Below, piece after piece: positions 25,649 through 34,339 of a stretch of 64,000 bases of DNA. Each line of letters starts with the position of its first letter. The stretch's first letter is position 1. The notes beneath the pieces were generated by a model. The model saw nothing but the letters and a program-made list of their open reading frames with translations. It did not search any database and had not been told where the DNA came from. The stretch spans positions 1 to 64,000 of the forward strand of contig NZ_QGDQ01000017.1 in NCBI RefSeq assembly GCF_003149145.1, read 5' to 3'. The position numbers and the translations under genes were made by a program. This DNA comes from Quadrisphaera granulorum (lineage in GTDB: Bacteria; Actinomycetota; Actinomycetes; Actinomycetales; Quadrisphaeraceae).

Positions 25649-25676
25649 GGCGGCGGCCAGGTTGCCGGCCGCCGCC
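25649..25676. terminator. GC hairpin between convergent genes
   Basis: GGCGGCGGCC (25649-25658) and GGCCGCCGCC (25667-25676) form a perfect 10-bp stem with an 8-nt loop, 11 bp after the quinone reductase stop. Confidence 0.7.
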
Positions 25677-25681
25677 GGCCG

Positions 25682-25734
25682 CCCGCGCGCCAGGCGATTG
25701 CCCGCGCGTCAGGCGATTGCCCGCGCGTCAGGCG
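25682..25734. repeat. 19-bp tandem repeat at a gene end
   Basis: Two full copies (25682-25700, 25701-25719; one base differs) and a partial third copy (25720-25734) of CCCGCGCGTCAGGCGATTG. The third copy reaches into the carboxylase gene and contains its stop codon. Confidence 0.8.
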
Positions 25735-27617
25735 GCGGGCGGGCTTGCGATGGTGCAGATGACGGCGCCCGTGGTGAGCGTGGCGCCGACGTCGGCCTTG
25801 AGCCCGGTGATCACGCCGTCCTTATGGGCGGTCAGCGGCTGCTCCATCTTCATGGCCTCGAGGACGACGACGAGGTCCCCCGCGACCACGGCCTGGCCCT
25901 CTTCGACGGCCACCTTGACCAGCGTGCCCTGCATCGGCGCGACGAGGGCATCGCCGCCGGCGGCCTTCGCGGCGGCCGCGGCGTTGCGAGGCCGCTTCTG
26001 CTGCCGCCGCGCCGACTGCACGGCACCGCCGACCTGCGCTCCGGCCTCCATGACCCACCCGGGCAGCGTCACCTCGAGGCGCTTGCCGGCGACCTCCACC
26101 ACCACGGTGGACCGCTCGGCATCGTCGGGGTGCGGGGCGTCGAGGGCGGGTCCGGACCAGGGGGCGGTGGACCCGGTCCACGCGGTCTCGATCCAGCGGG
26201 TGTGTACCCGGAACCGCTCGAGCTGGCCGACGGCCTCGGAGGCTGACGGCGCGATGGCCGGGTCGACGGCGGTGAAGGCCGGGTCGTCGACGACGAGGCG
26301 GTGGAACGGCAGCACGGTCGGCATGCCTTCGATGGTCATCTCGGCCAGGGCCCGGCGGGCGCGCTGCAGCGCCTGCTCGCGTGTGGCTCCGGTGACGATG
26401 AGCTTGGCCAGGAGCGAGTCGAACGCACCGGAGATGACGTCGCCGGAGCGCACGCCGGCGTCCACGCGAACCCCGGGCCCGGACGGCGCGTCGAAGCGCG
26501 TGACCGTGCCGGGAGCGGGCAGGAAACCGCGGCCCGGGTCTTCACCGTTGATGCGGAACTCGATGCTGTGGCCGCGCGCGGGAGGGTCGGTGTAGCCGAG
26601 GGGCTCGCCGGTGGCGAGGCGGAACTGCTCGCGCACCAGATCGATGCCGGTGACCTCCTCGGTCACCGGGTGCTCCACCTGTAGGCGCGTGTTGACCTCG
26701 AGGAAGGAGACCGTGCCGTCCTTCGCGACGAGGAACTCGCACGTGCCTGCGCCGACGTACCCGGCTTCACGGAGGATCGCCTTCGACGCGTCGCGCAGCG
26801 ACCGCTCCTGCGCCTCGGTGAGGAACGGCGCCGGGGCCTCCTCGACGAGCTTCTGGTGGCGGCGCTGCAGCGAGCAGTCGCGGGTGGAGACGACGACGAC
26901 GTCGCCGTGCTCGTCCGCCAGGCACTGCGTCTCGACGTGGCGGGGCTCGTCGAGGTACCGCTCCACGAAGCACTCGCCGCGACCGAAGGCGGCGACGGCC
27001 TCGCGGACGGCGGACTCGTAGAGCTCGCCGACCTCTTCGCGCGTGCGGGCGACCTTGAGGCCGCGCCCGCCACCGCCGTAGGCGGCCTTGATGGCCACGG
27101 GCAGGCCGTGGGCGTCGACGAAGGAGAGCACCTCGTCGACGCCGTCGACAGGTCCCGGGGTGCCCGCGACGAGGGGGGCGCCGACGCGCTCGGCGATCTC
27201 CCGGGCGGAGACCTTGTCTCCGAGGGATTCGATGGCCGCTGGCGGCGGGCCGATCCAGATCAGGCCGGCGTCGACGACGGCCCGCGCGAAGCCGGAGTCT
27301 TCCGAGAGGAACCCGTACCCGGGGTGGACGGCGTCGGCACCGGAGCGCGCGGCGACCTCGAGCAGCAGGTCGGCGCGCAGGTACGACTCCGCCGACGTGG
27401 TGCCGCCCAGGGCGTGCGCCTCGTCGGCGAGCTCGACGTGCTGTGCGTGCCGGTCGGGCTCGGCGTACACCGCCACGGACGCGATGCCGGCGTCCTTGCA
27501 GGCGCGGATGACGCGCACCGCGATCTCACCGCGGTTGGCGATGAGCACCTTGGTGATCCGGCGTTCCTGGTCGCGACCTGATGTACGCCGACCGCCGCTG
27601 CGACGCTCGGTGACCAC
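25728..27617 (-). CDS. Acyl-CoA carboxylase alpha subunit (biotin carboxylase plus BCCP)
   Basis: About 629 residues. Biotin carboxylase: [30 protein letters not shown], the glycine-rich ATP loop [23 protein letters not shown] and [16 protein letters not shown]. The C-terminal biotin carrier domain has EAMKMEQPL, whose Lys is biotinylated. It carboxylates biotin and passes CO2 to a beta subunit such as the one at 41430-43076. The GTG at 27617 is preferred over ATG 27656 because GGAGG stands five bases upstream. BirA at 44145 is the likely biotin ligase. Actinobacterial AccA-type chains commonly serve several beta subunits. Confidence 0.93.
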   Translation of the reverse strand: MVTERRSGGRRTSGRDQERRITKVLIANRGEIAVRVIRACKDAGIASVAVYAEPDRHAQHVELADEAHALGGTTSAESYLRADLLLEVAARSGADAVHPGYGFLSEDSGFARAVVDAGLIWIGPPPAAIESLGDKVSAREIAERVGAPLVAGTPGPVDGVDEVLSFVDAHGLPVAIKAAYGGGGRGLKVARTREEVGELYESAVREAVAAFGRGECFVERYLDEPRHVETQCLADEHGDVVVVSTRDCSLQRRHQKLVEEAPAPFLTEAQERSLRDASKAILREAGYVGAGTCEFLVAKDGTVSFLEVNTRLQVEHPVTEEVTGIDLVREQFRLATGEPLGYTDPPARGHSIEFRINGEDPGRGFLPAPGTVTRFDAPSGPGVRVDAGVRSGDVISGAFDSLLAKLIVTGATREQALQRARRALAEMTIEGMPTVLPFHRLVVDDPAFTAVDPAIAPSASEAVGQLERFRVHTRWIETAWTGSTAPWSGPALDAPHPDDAERSTVVVEVAGKRLEVTLPGWVMEAGAQVGGAVQSARRQQKRPRNAAAAAKAAGGDALVAPMQGTLVKVAVEEGQAVVAGDLVVVLEAMKMEQPLTAHKDGVITGLKADVGATLTTGAVICTIASPPAA

Positions 27618-27860
27618 GCGCGCCTCGCCTCCGCCCTGCTCCGCGGCGCCCCTCATGGGCGCCCGGCCGAGCAGCCTAACCGCCGGGTCACAGGGCGTAG
27701 CACCACCGGCCGCGCCCCACACCGTCTAGACCACGCTCGATTCGCCGGGTAGCGGCCGCTGGCGCACAGTGCAGGAGGGAGCTGAGCCGCGGGGGAGCCT
27801 GAACCGCCCGATCAGCCTCATCAGTACAGCGCGATGACCCGCACCACGAGGAGGTGGCCG

Positions 27861-29243
27861 GTGGGAACACTGTCGTTCCTGGACCGCGAGCGCACGGTGG
27901 CCCCGCCGGGCTACAGCCGGTGGCTCATCCCGCCCGCAGCGCTGGCGGTGCACCTGTCGATCGGGCAGGTGTACGCGTTCAGCGTCTTCAAGCAGCCGCT
28001 GCAGGACCACTTCGGCACGCAGGGCACGCCGATCGCCGTGATCTTCTCGATCGCCATCGTCATGCTCGGCCTGTCGGCGGCGTTCGGCGGCACGTGGGTG
28101 GAGCGCAACGGGCCCCGCAGAACCATGGTTGCGGCGGCTCTGTGCTTCAGCGGTGGCCTGTTCATCGGAGCTGCGGGCGTGGCCGCCGACCAGCTGTGGT
28201 TGGTGTACCTCGGCTACGGCGTCATCGGCGGCATCGGGTTGGGGCTGGGGTACATCTCGCCGGTCTCCACGCTCATCAAGTGGTTCCCCGACCGGCCGGG
28301 CCTGGCCACCGGCTTGGCGATCATGGGCTTCGGTGGTGGTGCCCTCATCGCGAGCCCGCTGTCCGACCGCCTCCTCAACACCTACGGCGTGGACCCGGCC
28401 AGTGCGATCGCCCCGGCCTTCCTCACCCTCGGCGCGCTCTACCTGGTGCTCATGCTGCTCGGGGCCTTCGTGGTGAAGGTGCCCGCCAAGGACTGGCGTC
28501 CCGACGGCTGGACGCCGTCAGAGCACTCCAGCGGGCTGCGGTCGGCCGGCGACGTCACCGCTCGCAACGCGATCCGCACGCCGCAGTTCTGGCTTCTGTG
28601 GGTGGTGCTGTTCACCAACGTCACCGCCGGCATCGGCATCCTCGAGACGGCCTCGCCGATGGTGCGGACGTTCTTCCCCGACATCTCGGTTGCCGCGGCC
28701 GCCGGGTACGTCGGTGTGCTGTCGCTGTGCAACATGGCCGGCCGCTTCGTGTGGAGCTCGACGTCCGACGTCATCGGCCGCAAGCGCATCTACATGCTCT
28801 ACCTGGGCGTCGGTGCGGTCCTGTACCTCGGCGCGGTGCTGCTGGGCACCACGTCCGTCGTCGTCTTCGTCTTGCTCACCGGGATCATCCTCAGCTTCTA
28901 CGGCGGCGGCTTCGCCACGATCCCCGCCTACCTCAAGGACCTCTTCGGGGGCCTGCAGGTCGGCGCCATCCACGGGCGGCTGCTCACTGCCTGGTCGGCC
29001 GCGGGCGGGGCCGGTCCCCTGATCGTCAACAGCCTCGTCGACGCCGCGGGCGGGGAGTCCGGCGGAGCGGGGGCCTACCGGCTGCCGCTGTCGGTGATGG
29101 TGGGCGTGCTGGTGGTCGGTTTCATCGCCAATGCGCTGGTGCGCCCGGTCGACCCGACGTTCCACGAGCCGAGCGATCGTGCGCGCTCCGACGACAGCGC
29201 CGCCGCGACGACGGTGCCACGCGAGAGGGTGAGGAGCCGGTGA
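27861..29243 (+). CDS. OFA-type MFS transporter
   Basis: A 460-residue major facilitator with about 12 membrane segments, of the oxalate/formate antiporter-like group (WLIPPAALAVHLSIGQVYAFSVF; GPRRTM; GIGLGLGYISPVSTLIKWFPDRPGLATGLAIMGFGGGA). Probably carries a carboxylate; substrate unknown. GTG at 27861 is chosen because GAGGAGG lies six bases upstream; an ATG at 27834 would add nine residues. The 243-bp spacer to the divergent carboxylase gene (27618-27860) holds promoters for both but I cannot name elements. It overlaps the small partner gene by four bases. Confidence 0.9.
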   Translation: MGTLSFLDRERTVAPPGYSRWLIPPAALAVHLSIGQVYAFSVFKQPLQDHFGTQGTPIAVIFSIAIVMLGLSAAFGGTWVERNGPRRTMVAAALCFSGGLFIGAAGVAADQLWLVYLGYGVIGGIGLGLGYISPVSTLIKWFPDRPGLATGLAIMGFGGGALIASPLSDRLLNTYGVDPASAIAPAFLTLGALYLVLMLLGAFVVKVPAKDWRPDGWTPSEHSSGLRSAGDVTARNAIRTPQFWLLWVVLFTNVTAGIGILETASPMVRTFFPDISVAAAAGYVGVLSLCNMAGRFVWSSTSDVIGRKRIYMLYLGVGAVLYLGAVLLGTTSVVVFVLLTGIILSFYGGGFATIPAYLKDLFGGLQVGAIHGRLLTAWSAAGGAGPLIVNSLVDAAGGESGGAGAYRLPLSVMVGVLVVGFIANALVRPVDPTFHEPSDRARSDDSAAATTVPRERVRSR

Positions 29244-29410
29244 GCAGCAGGGGAGCGTCTCAGGGGTCGAGCAGGACGACGACGGCCACCGCGGGCGGGC
29301 AGGGTTCGGCCAAGGCTGCCGCCGTCCTCCTGTGGGTGCTCGTGAGCGGTGGACTGCTCTACGGGGTGGTGCAGACCGTCGTGAAGGCCAGTCAGCTCCT
29401 CGGCGGCTGA
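29240..29410 (+). CDS. Small single-pass partner of the MFS transporter
   Basis: A 56-residue protein starting at GTG 29240, overlapping the transporter stop (GTGA), with GAGGAG just upstream. A Ser/Thr/Gly-rich N-terminus of about 25 residues precedes one hydrophobic helix (AAAVLLWVLVSGGLLYGVVQ) and a short tail. Small single-span partners next to OFA-type transporters are known in actinobacteria, so this is probably a stabilising subunit. The coupling and composition are seen; the role is inferred. Confidence 0.8.
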   Translation: MSSRGASQGSSRTTTATAGGQGSAKAAAVLLWVLVSGGLLYGVVQTVVKASQLLGG

Positions 29411-29415
29411 GTTTC

Positions 29416-29425
29416 GTGATCATGG
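29416..29425. repeat. Single CCATGATCAC-family element
   Basis: GTGATCATGG followed by GCGTGGTGCACGCGG, like the element at 49066. No inverted partner in this 83-bp spacer between the MFS partner and the SDR gene. Confidence 0.5.
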
Positions 29426-29493
29426 GCGTGGTGCACGCGGCCGCCGCCGGTGTGGATCAGCGTGGTGGGGCGACCGGCGGGTAGGGGACCGGA

Positions 29494-30387
29494 GTGACCG
29501 TCACCCCTGAGCTCATCGACCCGACCACCCGCTACCCCCAGCCCGAGTTCGACCAGGGCGCCCAGCCCGGCCCCGGCCAGGCCTGGGGCATGGATCCGAC
29601 CCCCGACCACGGCGAGGAGAGCTACCGCGGCAGCGGCAAGCTCACCGGCCGCCGCGCGCTGGTGACCGGCGGAGACAGTGGCATCGGCCGCGCCGCGGCC
29701 ATCGCCTTCGCCCGTGAGGGCGCCGACGTCGCCATCTCCTACCTGCCCGAGGAGCAGCAGGACGCCGACGCCGTGATCGCGCTGATCGAGAAGGAGGGCG
29801 TCAAGGCCCTCGCGCTGCCCGGCGACATCACCGACGAGGCCTTCGCCACGTCGCTGGTGACGAAGACGGTGGAGGCGTTCGGCGGCATCGACGTGCTGGT
29901 GAACAACGCCGGCAAGCAGCAGGCTCGCGAGTCGATCCTCGACATCTCCTCGGAGCAGTTCGACGAGACGTTCAAGACCAACGTCTACGCGATGTTCTGG
30001 ATCACCAAGGAGGCCGTGAAGCACCTGCCGGCCGGCTCCTCGATCATCAACACCACGTCCGTGCAGGCGTACCAGCCCTCACCGACCCTGGTCGACTACG
30101 CCAGCACCAAGGCCACCATCAACGCCTTCACCAAGGCGCTGGCGGCGCAGCTGGCCGAGAAGGGGATCCGCGTCAACGCGGTGGCCCCGGGACCGGTGTG
30201 GACGCCGCTGCAGCCGGCGGGCGGCCAGCCGGAGTCGGCGCTGCCGACGTTCGGAGGCCAGACGCCCCTGGGGCGGCCGGGCCAGCCCGCGGAGTACGGC
30301 GCCGCCTACGTCTACCTGGCGTCCAACGACTCCAGCTACACGACGGGCTCCACGCTCTCCATCACCGGCGGCATGCCCACCCCCTGA
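29494..30387 (+). CDS. SDR-family oxidoreductase (YghA/general stress protein 39 type)
   Basis: A 297-residue short-chain dehydrogenase with the roughly 45-residue N-terminal extension typical of the YghA/GSP39 subgroup (MTVTPELIDPTTRYPQPEF, then GSGKLTGR). Cofactor motif TGGDSGIGRA, NNAGKQQ, active-site Ser in INTTSVQAYQPS, YASTKA (Tyr-x-x-x-Lys) and TGSTLSITGGMPTP at the end. GTG start at 29494 after AGGGGA. Function in relatives is poorly defined aldehyde or stress-related reduction. Confidence 0.9.
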   Translation: MTVTPELIDPTTRYPQPEFDQGAQPGPGQAWGMDPTPDHGEESYRGSGKLTGRRALVTGGDSGIGRAAAIAFAREGADVAISYLPEEQQDADAVIALIEKEGVKALALPGDITDEAFATSLVTKTVEAFGGIDVLVNNAGKQQARESILDISSEQFDETFKTNVYAMFWITKEAVKHLPAGSSIINTTSVQAYQPSPTLVDYASTKATINAFTKALAAQLAEKGIRVNAVAPGPVWTPLQPAGGQPESALPTFGGQTPLGRPGQPAEYGAAYVYLASNDSSYTTGSTLSITGGMPTP

Positions 30388-30399
30388 CCGCCCCTCCGT

Positions 30400-30453
30400 C
30401 CGTGATCATGGGCGTCCGCCACCTTCTGAGGTGGCCAGCGCCCATGATCACGG
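30400..30453. terminator. CCATGATCAC-family bidirectional hairpin
   Basis: A 15-bp perfect outer stem CCGTGATCATGGGCG (30400-30414 / 30439-30453), a 3x3 internal loop, a 7-bp inner stem GCCACCT/AGGTGGC (30418-30424 / 30429-30435) and a 4-nt loop. It lies between convergent SDR and oxidoreductase genes. Confidence 0.85.
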
Positions 30454-30460
30454 TGGGTCG

Positions 30461-31492
30461 TCAGGACGACGACGGCGTGAGCGCCCGGAACGCGGGGATC
30501 AGCTCGGACGCCGCGAACTCCAGGAAGCCGTCCGGGTCCGGCCCGGCGTTCTGCGCGACGAGGTGGTCGTAGCCGGCGTCGACGAACTGCTGTCCGTTCG
30601 CCACGTGCTTGGCCAGGTCGGGGCCGCACGCGAACTGCCCGGCGACGTCGGCCTTGGTGACGAACGCCGAGGCAGCGTCGAAGTTGACCGGGTTGGGCAG
30701 CTCGGCCATGACCTTCCAGCCCGTCAGCGCCCAGCGGCTCTTCTCCAGGACGGCGTCAACGGCCTCGCCCTCGGTGTTCGCCCAGGCCAGCGGCACCTCC
30801 CCGTACACGGGGCCTGAGCCGCCGCGGCCCTTCCAGTCGCTGATGAAGGAGGCGTCGGGCTCGGTGCCGAACAGCCCGTCGCCGAGGTCGGCGGCGAGCT
30901 TCGCCGACGCCGGGCCCGAGCCGGCCACGGCGATGACCGGCAGCTGCTCGGGCAGGTCGAAGACGCGGGCGTCCTCCAGCTGCAGGTGCTTGCCGGAGTA
31001 GCTCCGGTACCCGCCCTGCCACAGCAGGCGGATGATCTCCAGGGCCTCGCGGAACCGCTCGTGGCGCTCGTGCACGCCGCGGAAGGCGGGCTCGCCGATG
31101 ACGTGCTCGTTGAGCCGCTCACCGGCGCCGACGCCCAGGGTGAAGCGCCCGTCGGAGAGGATCTGCAGCGTGGCCGCGGCCTGCGCGACGATCGCCGGGT
31201 GGTACCGGTACGACGGGCACGTCACGCCCGTGACCAGCCCGATCCGCTCCGTCTTCGCGGCGATCGAGCCCAGCATCGCGAACGTGAACCCCGAGTGCCC
31301 CTGGCTCTCCAGCCACGGGTGGTAGTGGTCGCTCATCTCGACGAAGTCGAAGCCCGCCCGCTCGGCGGCCACCGCCTGCCGGACGACCTCCTTCGGGTCG
31401 AACGACTCGGTCGCGAGCTTGTACCCGACCTTCAGCCCGGCGCTTAAAGGTGCTGAGGACGGGGACGACGACGTGGGCGTGCTCTCTGCCAT
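30461..31492 (-). CDS. F420-dependent glucose-6-phosphate-dehydrogenase-like oxidoreductase
   Basis: A 343-residue LLM enzyme of the FGD-like group. LKVGYKLATESFDPKEVVRQAVAAE and GFDFVEMSDHYHPWLESQGHSGFTF (F420-binding region of FGD-like enzymes), RIGLVTGVTCPSYRYHPAIVAQAAAT, GRFTLGVGAGERLNEHV and PVIAVAGSGPASAKLAADLGDGLFG are characteristic. It probably transfers hydride between F420 and an alcohol or sugar; the true substrate is unknown. It is a relative of the truncated gene at 1-110. Start ATG 31492, after an Ala/Ser-rich leader. Confidence 0.9.
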   Translation of the reverse strand: MAESTPTSSSPSSAPLSAGLKVGYKLATESFDPKEVVRQAVAAERAGFDFVEMSDHYHPWLESQGHSGFTFAMLGSIAAKTERIGLVTGVTCPSYRYHPAIVAQAAATLQILSDGRFTLGVGAGERLNEHVIGEPAFRGVHERHERFREALEIIRLLWQGGYRSYSGKHLQLEDARVFDLPEQLPVIAVAGSGPASAKLAADLGDGLFGTEPDASFISDWKGRGGSGPVYGEVPLAWANTEGEAVDAVLEKSRWALTGWKVMAELPNPVNFDAASAFVTKADVAGQFACGPDLAKHVANGQQFVDAGYDHLVAQNAGPDPDGFLEFAASELIPAFRALTPSSS

Positions 31493-31518
31493 GCCTGCCC
31501 CGTACCCACCCGCCCTCC

Positions 31519-31584
31519 CCGCAACCGAGCGTCTGGTTGCGGTCCGAGCGGGGTCCGGAACCGCAACCGGGCGCTCGGCTGCGG
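31519..31584. repeat. Nested palindrome pair (BIME-like)
   Basis: Arms 31519-31542 and 31561-31584 are inverted copies (20 of 24 pairs). Each arm is itself a palindrome (CCGCAACC at one end, GGTTGCGG or TGCGG at the other), so either two small hairpins or one large one can form. It lies between Maf and the downstream oxidoreductase gene, both minus strand, and may terminate Maf transcription. Confidence 0.7.
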
Positions 31585-31594
31585 TGTCGGGGCG

Positions 31595-32275
31595 TCAGGC
31601 GCGGGGTGCCCAGAGGTCGGTCCAGCGGACGTCGATCTCCGCCAGCAGCTCGCGCAGCAGGGGCAGCCCGATGCCGACGACGGTGTGCGGGTCTCCCTCC
31701 ACGCCACGGACGAACGCGCCGCCGAGGCCGTCGAGGGTGAACGCGCCCGCCACCGCCAGCGGCTCGCCGGTGGCCACGTACGCCTCCAGCTCGGCGTCGG
31801 TGACGTCAGCGAAGTGCACGGTGGTCGAGGCGACGGCGCCGAGCGTGGCGCCCGTGAGCGGGCCGTCGTCGTCCTCGCGGGCGTCGACCAGCCAGTGGCC
31901 GGTGTGGAGCACGCCGGAGCGTCCACGCATCGATTTCCACCGCTCGAGCGCCTGCGCGGCGTCGGCGGGCTTGCCGAACGCCTCGCCGTCGAGCTCCAGC
32001 ACGGAGTCGCACCCGACGACGAGCACGCCGCCGTCCGGGGCGTCGTCGACCTCGTCCCAGCGGGCGGCGACGTCCTCGGCCTTGGCCTTGGCCAGCACGA
32101 GCGCGACGTCCTGCGCGTCGGTGACGCCGTAGTGCTCCACGACGGCCGGTTCGTCCACGCCGGAGACGAGCACCAGCGGCTCGACGCCGGCGGAGCGCAG
32201 CGTGGCGGCGCGGGCGGGGGAGGCGGAGGCGAGCAGCAGACGCACGGAGGCAGCGGCGGGCACAGCAGCGGTCAC
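31595..32275 (-). CDS. Maf-family nucleotide pyrophosphatase
   Basis: About 226 residues. The signature LLASASPARAATLRSAG at the N-terminus, KAKAEDVAA, VVGCDSVLELDGEAFGKP, HTGHWLV, AVAGAFTLDGLGGAFVRGVEGDPHTVVGIGLPLL are the Maf hallmarks. Such proteins hydrolyse modified or canonical nucleoside triphosphates. GTG 32275 is the most likely start; GTG 32263 is possible. In actinobacteria maf often sits next to carboxylase subunit genes, which here lie a few kilobases away on both sides. Confidence 0.9.
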   Translation of the reverse strand: MTAAVPAAASVRLLLASASPARAATLRSAGVEPLVLVSGVDEPAVVEHYGVTDAQDVALVLAKAKAEDVAARWDEVDDAPDGGVLVVGCDSVLELDGEAFGKPADAAQALERWKSMRGRSGVLHTGHWLVDAREDDDGPLTGATLGAVASTTVHFADVTDAELEAYVATGEPLAVAGAFTLDGLGGAFVRGVEGDPHTVVGIGLPLLRELLAEIDVRWTDLWAPRA

Positions 32276-32318
32276 GGGCGGCGACGCTAGCCGACGGGCC
32301 GGGCAGGGCACCGCACGA

Positions 32319-32401
32319 GCTGTCCCGCCCAGCATGCAGAAGTCCGCCCGGAGCCCTCGTGAGGCGGGTCTGGAGGAGTTCCGCATGCCCGGTGGGACAG
32401 C
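32319..32401. repeat. Imperfect inverted repeat downstream of DUF885 gene
   Basis: GCTGTCCC (32319-32326) pairs with GGGACAGC (32394-32401), and GCATGC (32332-32337) with GCATGC (32383-32388); the interior contains GCAGAAGTCCGCCCGGAG, shared with the next element. Confidence 0.55.
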
Positions 32402-32424
32402 CTGACCCGGAGATGTGACGACCG

Positions 32425-32481
32425 ACGTGCAGAAGTCCGTCCGGACCCCGCCGGAGCGGGCTCGGGCGGACTTCTGCACGT
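32425..32481. repeat. Inverted repeat with 15-bp perfect stem
   Basis: ACGTGCAGAAGTCCG (32425-32439) and its complement (32467-32481) form a 15-bp stem, with a further CCCGC/GCGGG stem (32447-32451 / 32456-32460) inside. It repeats the GCAGAAGTCCG module of the element before it. Between DUF885 (upstream) and Maf (downstream) on the minus strand; terminator role likely. Confidence 0.75.
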
Positions 32482-32499
32482 TCGGCGTCACGCGCCGGG

Positions 32500-32523
32500 G
32501 GTGGCGGAAGTCCATGATCACGG
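32500..32523. repeat. Single CCATGATCAC-family element
   Basis: GGTGGCGGAAGTCCATGATC followed by ACGG, the same sequence as the left arm at 11154-11175, 12 bp beyond the DUF885 stop. No inverted partner next to it. Confidence 0.6.
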
Positions 32524-32534
32524 CGGGGGTGGGG

Positions 32535-34274
32535 TCAGGCGGACAGGGCCTGGCGGAGCACGTCGAGCGGCACCGAGCCGACGTCGAGCGCGCGGCGGTG
32601 CCACGCCGCCAGGTCGAACGGCTCCCCGGCAGCGGCCGCGCGCTGCTGTGCCTCCGTGCGCAGCTGCAGCCACACCCGCTCGCCGAGCTTGTACGCAGGA
32701 GCCTGCCCGGGCCAGCCCAGGTAGCGCAGGTGCTCGAAGCGCAGGAACTCCTCCGCCTGGAAGGTGTGGGCGCGCAGGAACGTCCAGACCTTGTCGGCGT
32801 CCCACCGTCCGCCGCCCAGCTCCGCCGGAGCCTCGAGCCCCAGGTGCAGGCCGATGTCGACGACGACGCGCGTGGCGCGGAACAGCGACCCGTCGAGCAT
32901 GCCGAGGTGGTCGGCCGGGTCGTCGAGCCAGCCCAGGTCGGACATGAGGCGCTCTGCGTAGAGCGCCCAGCCCTCGGCGTGGCCGGAGGTGAAGCACATC
33001 GTGCGGCGCCACCGGTTGAGGATCGCCGAGCGGTACAACGTCTGCCCGATCTGCAGGTGGTGGCCCGGCACGCCCTCGTGGAAGACGGTGGTGCGTTCGC
33101 GCCAGGTACTGAACCGCTCCACGCCCGGCGGCACCGACCACCACATGCGGCCCGGGCGGGAGAAGTCCTCCGACGGCGGCGTGTAGTAGATGACACCCGA
33201 CGAGCTGGGCGCGATGCGGCACTCCAGGCGCCGCACCGGTTCGGGGATGTCGAAGTGGCTCCCGGCGAGCGCCTCCACAGCGCTGTCGGAGAGCTGCTGC
33301 ATCCAGGCCCGGAGGGCGTCCTTGCCGACCACCTGGCGCGACGGGTCGGCTTCCAGCAGGGCGATGGCCTCGCGGGTGCTCGCTCCGGGGGAGATGCGCC
33401 GCGCGGTGGCGCTCATCTCCGCTTCCAGCCGCGCGACCTCCTCCAGGCCCCATACGTACGCCTCGTCGAGGTCGAGCGTGGCCCCCACGTGGTGGCGGCT
33501 GAGCAGCGCGTACTCCTCGCGGCCCGCGGCGTCGTTTTCGCGTGCCACGGGGAGTACCTGCTCGCGCAGATGACGGGCCAGCTCGGCGTAGGCGTCGCGG
33601 GCCGCAGCGACGCCGGTGGCGAGGTCGGCGGCGAGCGCCGCTGACGGCTCCCCGCCGTCGGGCCGGGCGCGGGACGCCAGCATCGCGAACGGACCGTCGT
33701 CCGTGACGAAGCCGTCGATCTGCCCCAGGCACGCCTCGACCTGCCGCCGCGCCGGCGGCCGACCCGCGGCGATCGCCGCGTCGAGCGACGCGCGGTACTG
33801 CGCCAGCACGTCGCCGGTGCGGCCGAGGCGCGAGGCGATGGCGGCCCACTGGTCGGCCGTGTCGGTGGGCATGAGGTCGAAGACCTCCTGCGTGCCCTGG
33901 ATCGGGGAGGCGAGAACGTTGAGTTCCCCGACGTCGAGGCCGGCGTCGTGGATCGCAACCTGCAGGCCGAGCCGGTCGCGCAGCGCGGCCACCGTGGTCT
34001 CGTCGGTGGCGTCGAGCTGGGTCGCGGGATCGGCCACGAGCGATTCGAGAGCAGCCAGCGTCTGCCGGGTGTGCTCCGCACGGGCGCTGATGCCCTCGGG
34101 GGAGATGTCGGTGGGCTCGTCCGTCGCTCCCGGCAGGCCGAGCTGGATCCGCAGGTCAGGGTCGAGCGTGACGCACTCTTCGAGGTACCTGTCCGCGAAG
34201 GCGTCGACAGTCGACGGCGAGCGGCGGGGCTCGTCCGGATGGGAGGTGGTGTGCGCGGTGATACTCGAGGTCAC
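32535..34274 (-). CDS. DUF885 family putative metallopeptidase
   Basis: A 579-residue DUF885 protein of usual length. The probable metal site is VFHEGVPGHHLQ (HExxxxHH-like) together with SGHAEGWALYAERLM downstream; LDPDLRIQLGLPG at the N-terminus and GLEEVARLEAEM in the middle also fit. No signal peptide or membrane segment is apparent, so it probably acts in the cytoplasm. Activity of the family is largely uncharacterised. GTG 34274 starts it; it is divergent from the lipoprotein gene with a 65-bp spacer. Confidence 0.88.
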   Translation of the reverse strand: MTSSITAHTTSHPDEPRRSPSTVDAFADRYLEECVTLDPDLRIQLGLPGATDEPTDISPEGISARAEHTRQTLAALESLVADPATQLDATDETTVAALRDRLGLQVAIHDAGLDVGELNVLASPIQGTQEVFDLMPTDTADQWAAIASRLGRTGDVLAQYRASLDAAIAAGRPPARRQVEACLGQIDGFVTDDGPFAMLASRARPDGGEPSAALAADLATGVAAARDAYAELARHLREQVLPVARENDAAGREEYALLSRHHVGATLDLDEAYVWGLEEVARLEAEMSATARRISPGASTREAIALLEADPSRQVVGKDALRAWMQQLSDSAVEALAGSHFDIPEPVRRLECRIAPSSSGVIYYTPPSEDFSRPGRMWWSVPPGVERFSTWRERTTVFHEGVPGHHLQIGQTLYRSAILNRWRRTMCFTSGHAEGWALYAERLMSDLGWLDDPADHLGMLDGSLFRATRVVVDIGLHLGLEAPAELGGGRWDADKVWTFLRAHTFQAEEFLRFEHLRYLGWPGQAPAYKLGERVWLQLRTEAQQRAAAAGEPFDLAAWHRRALDVGSVPLDVLRQALSA

Positions 34275-34339
34275 CGTCCCACGCTAGGCGCCGGGGCGCC
34301 CGCGCGGCGGGGTTGCCTGCGCAGGTGTACACCGGAACG

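Noticed and set aside
25807-25814. GTGATCAC inside the carboxylase gene as a member of the dispersed repeat family
   Set aside because: It has only the TGATCA core, codes for Val-Ile-Thr and lacks the CCATGATCAC context; similar coding hits occur in the beta subunit gene.
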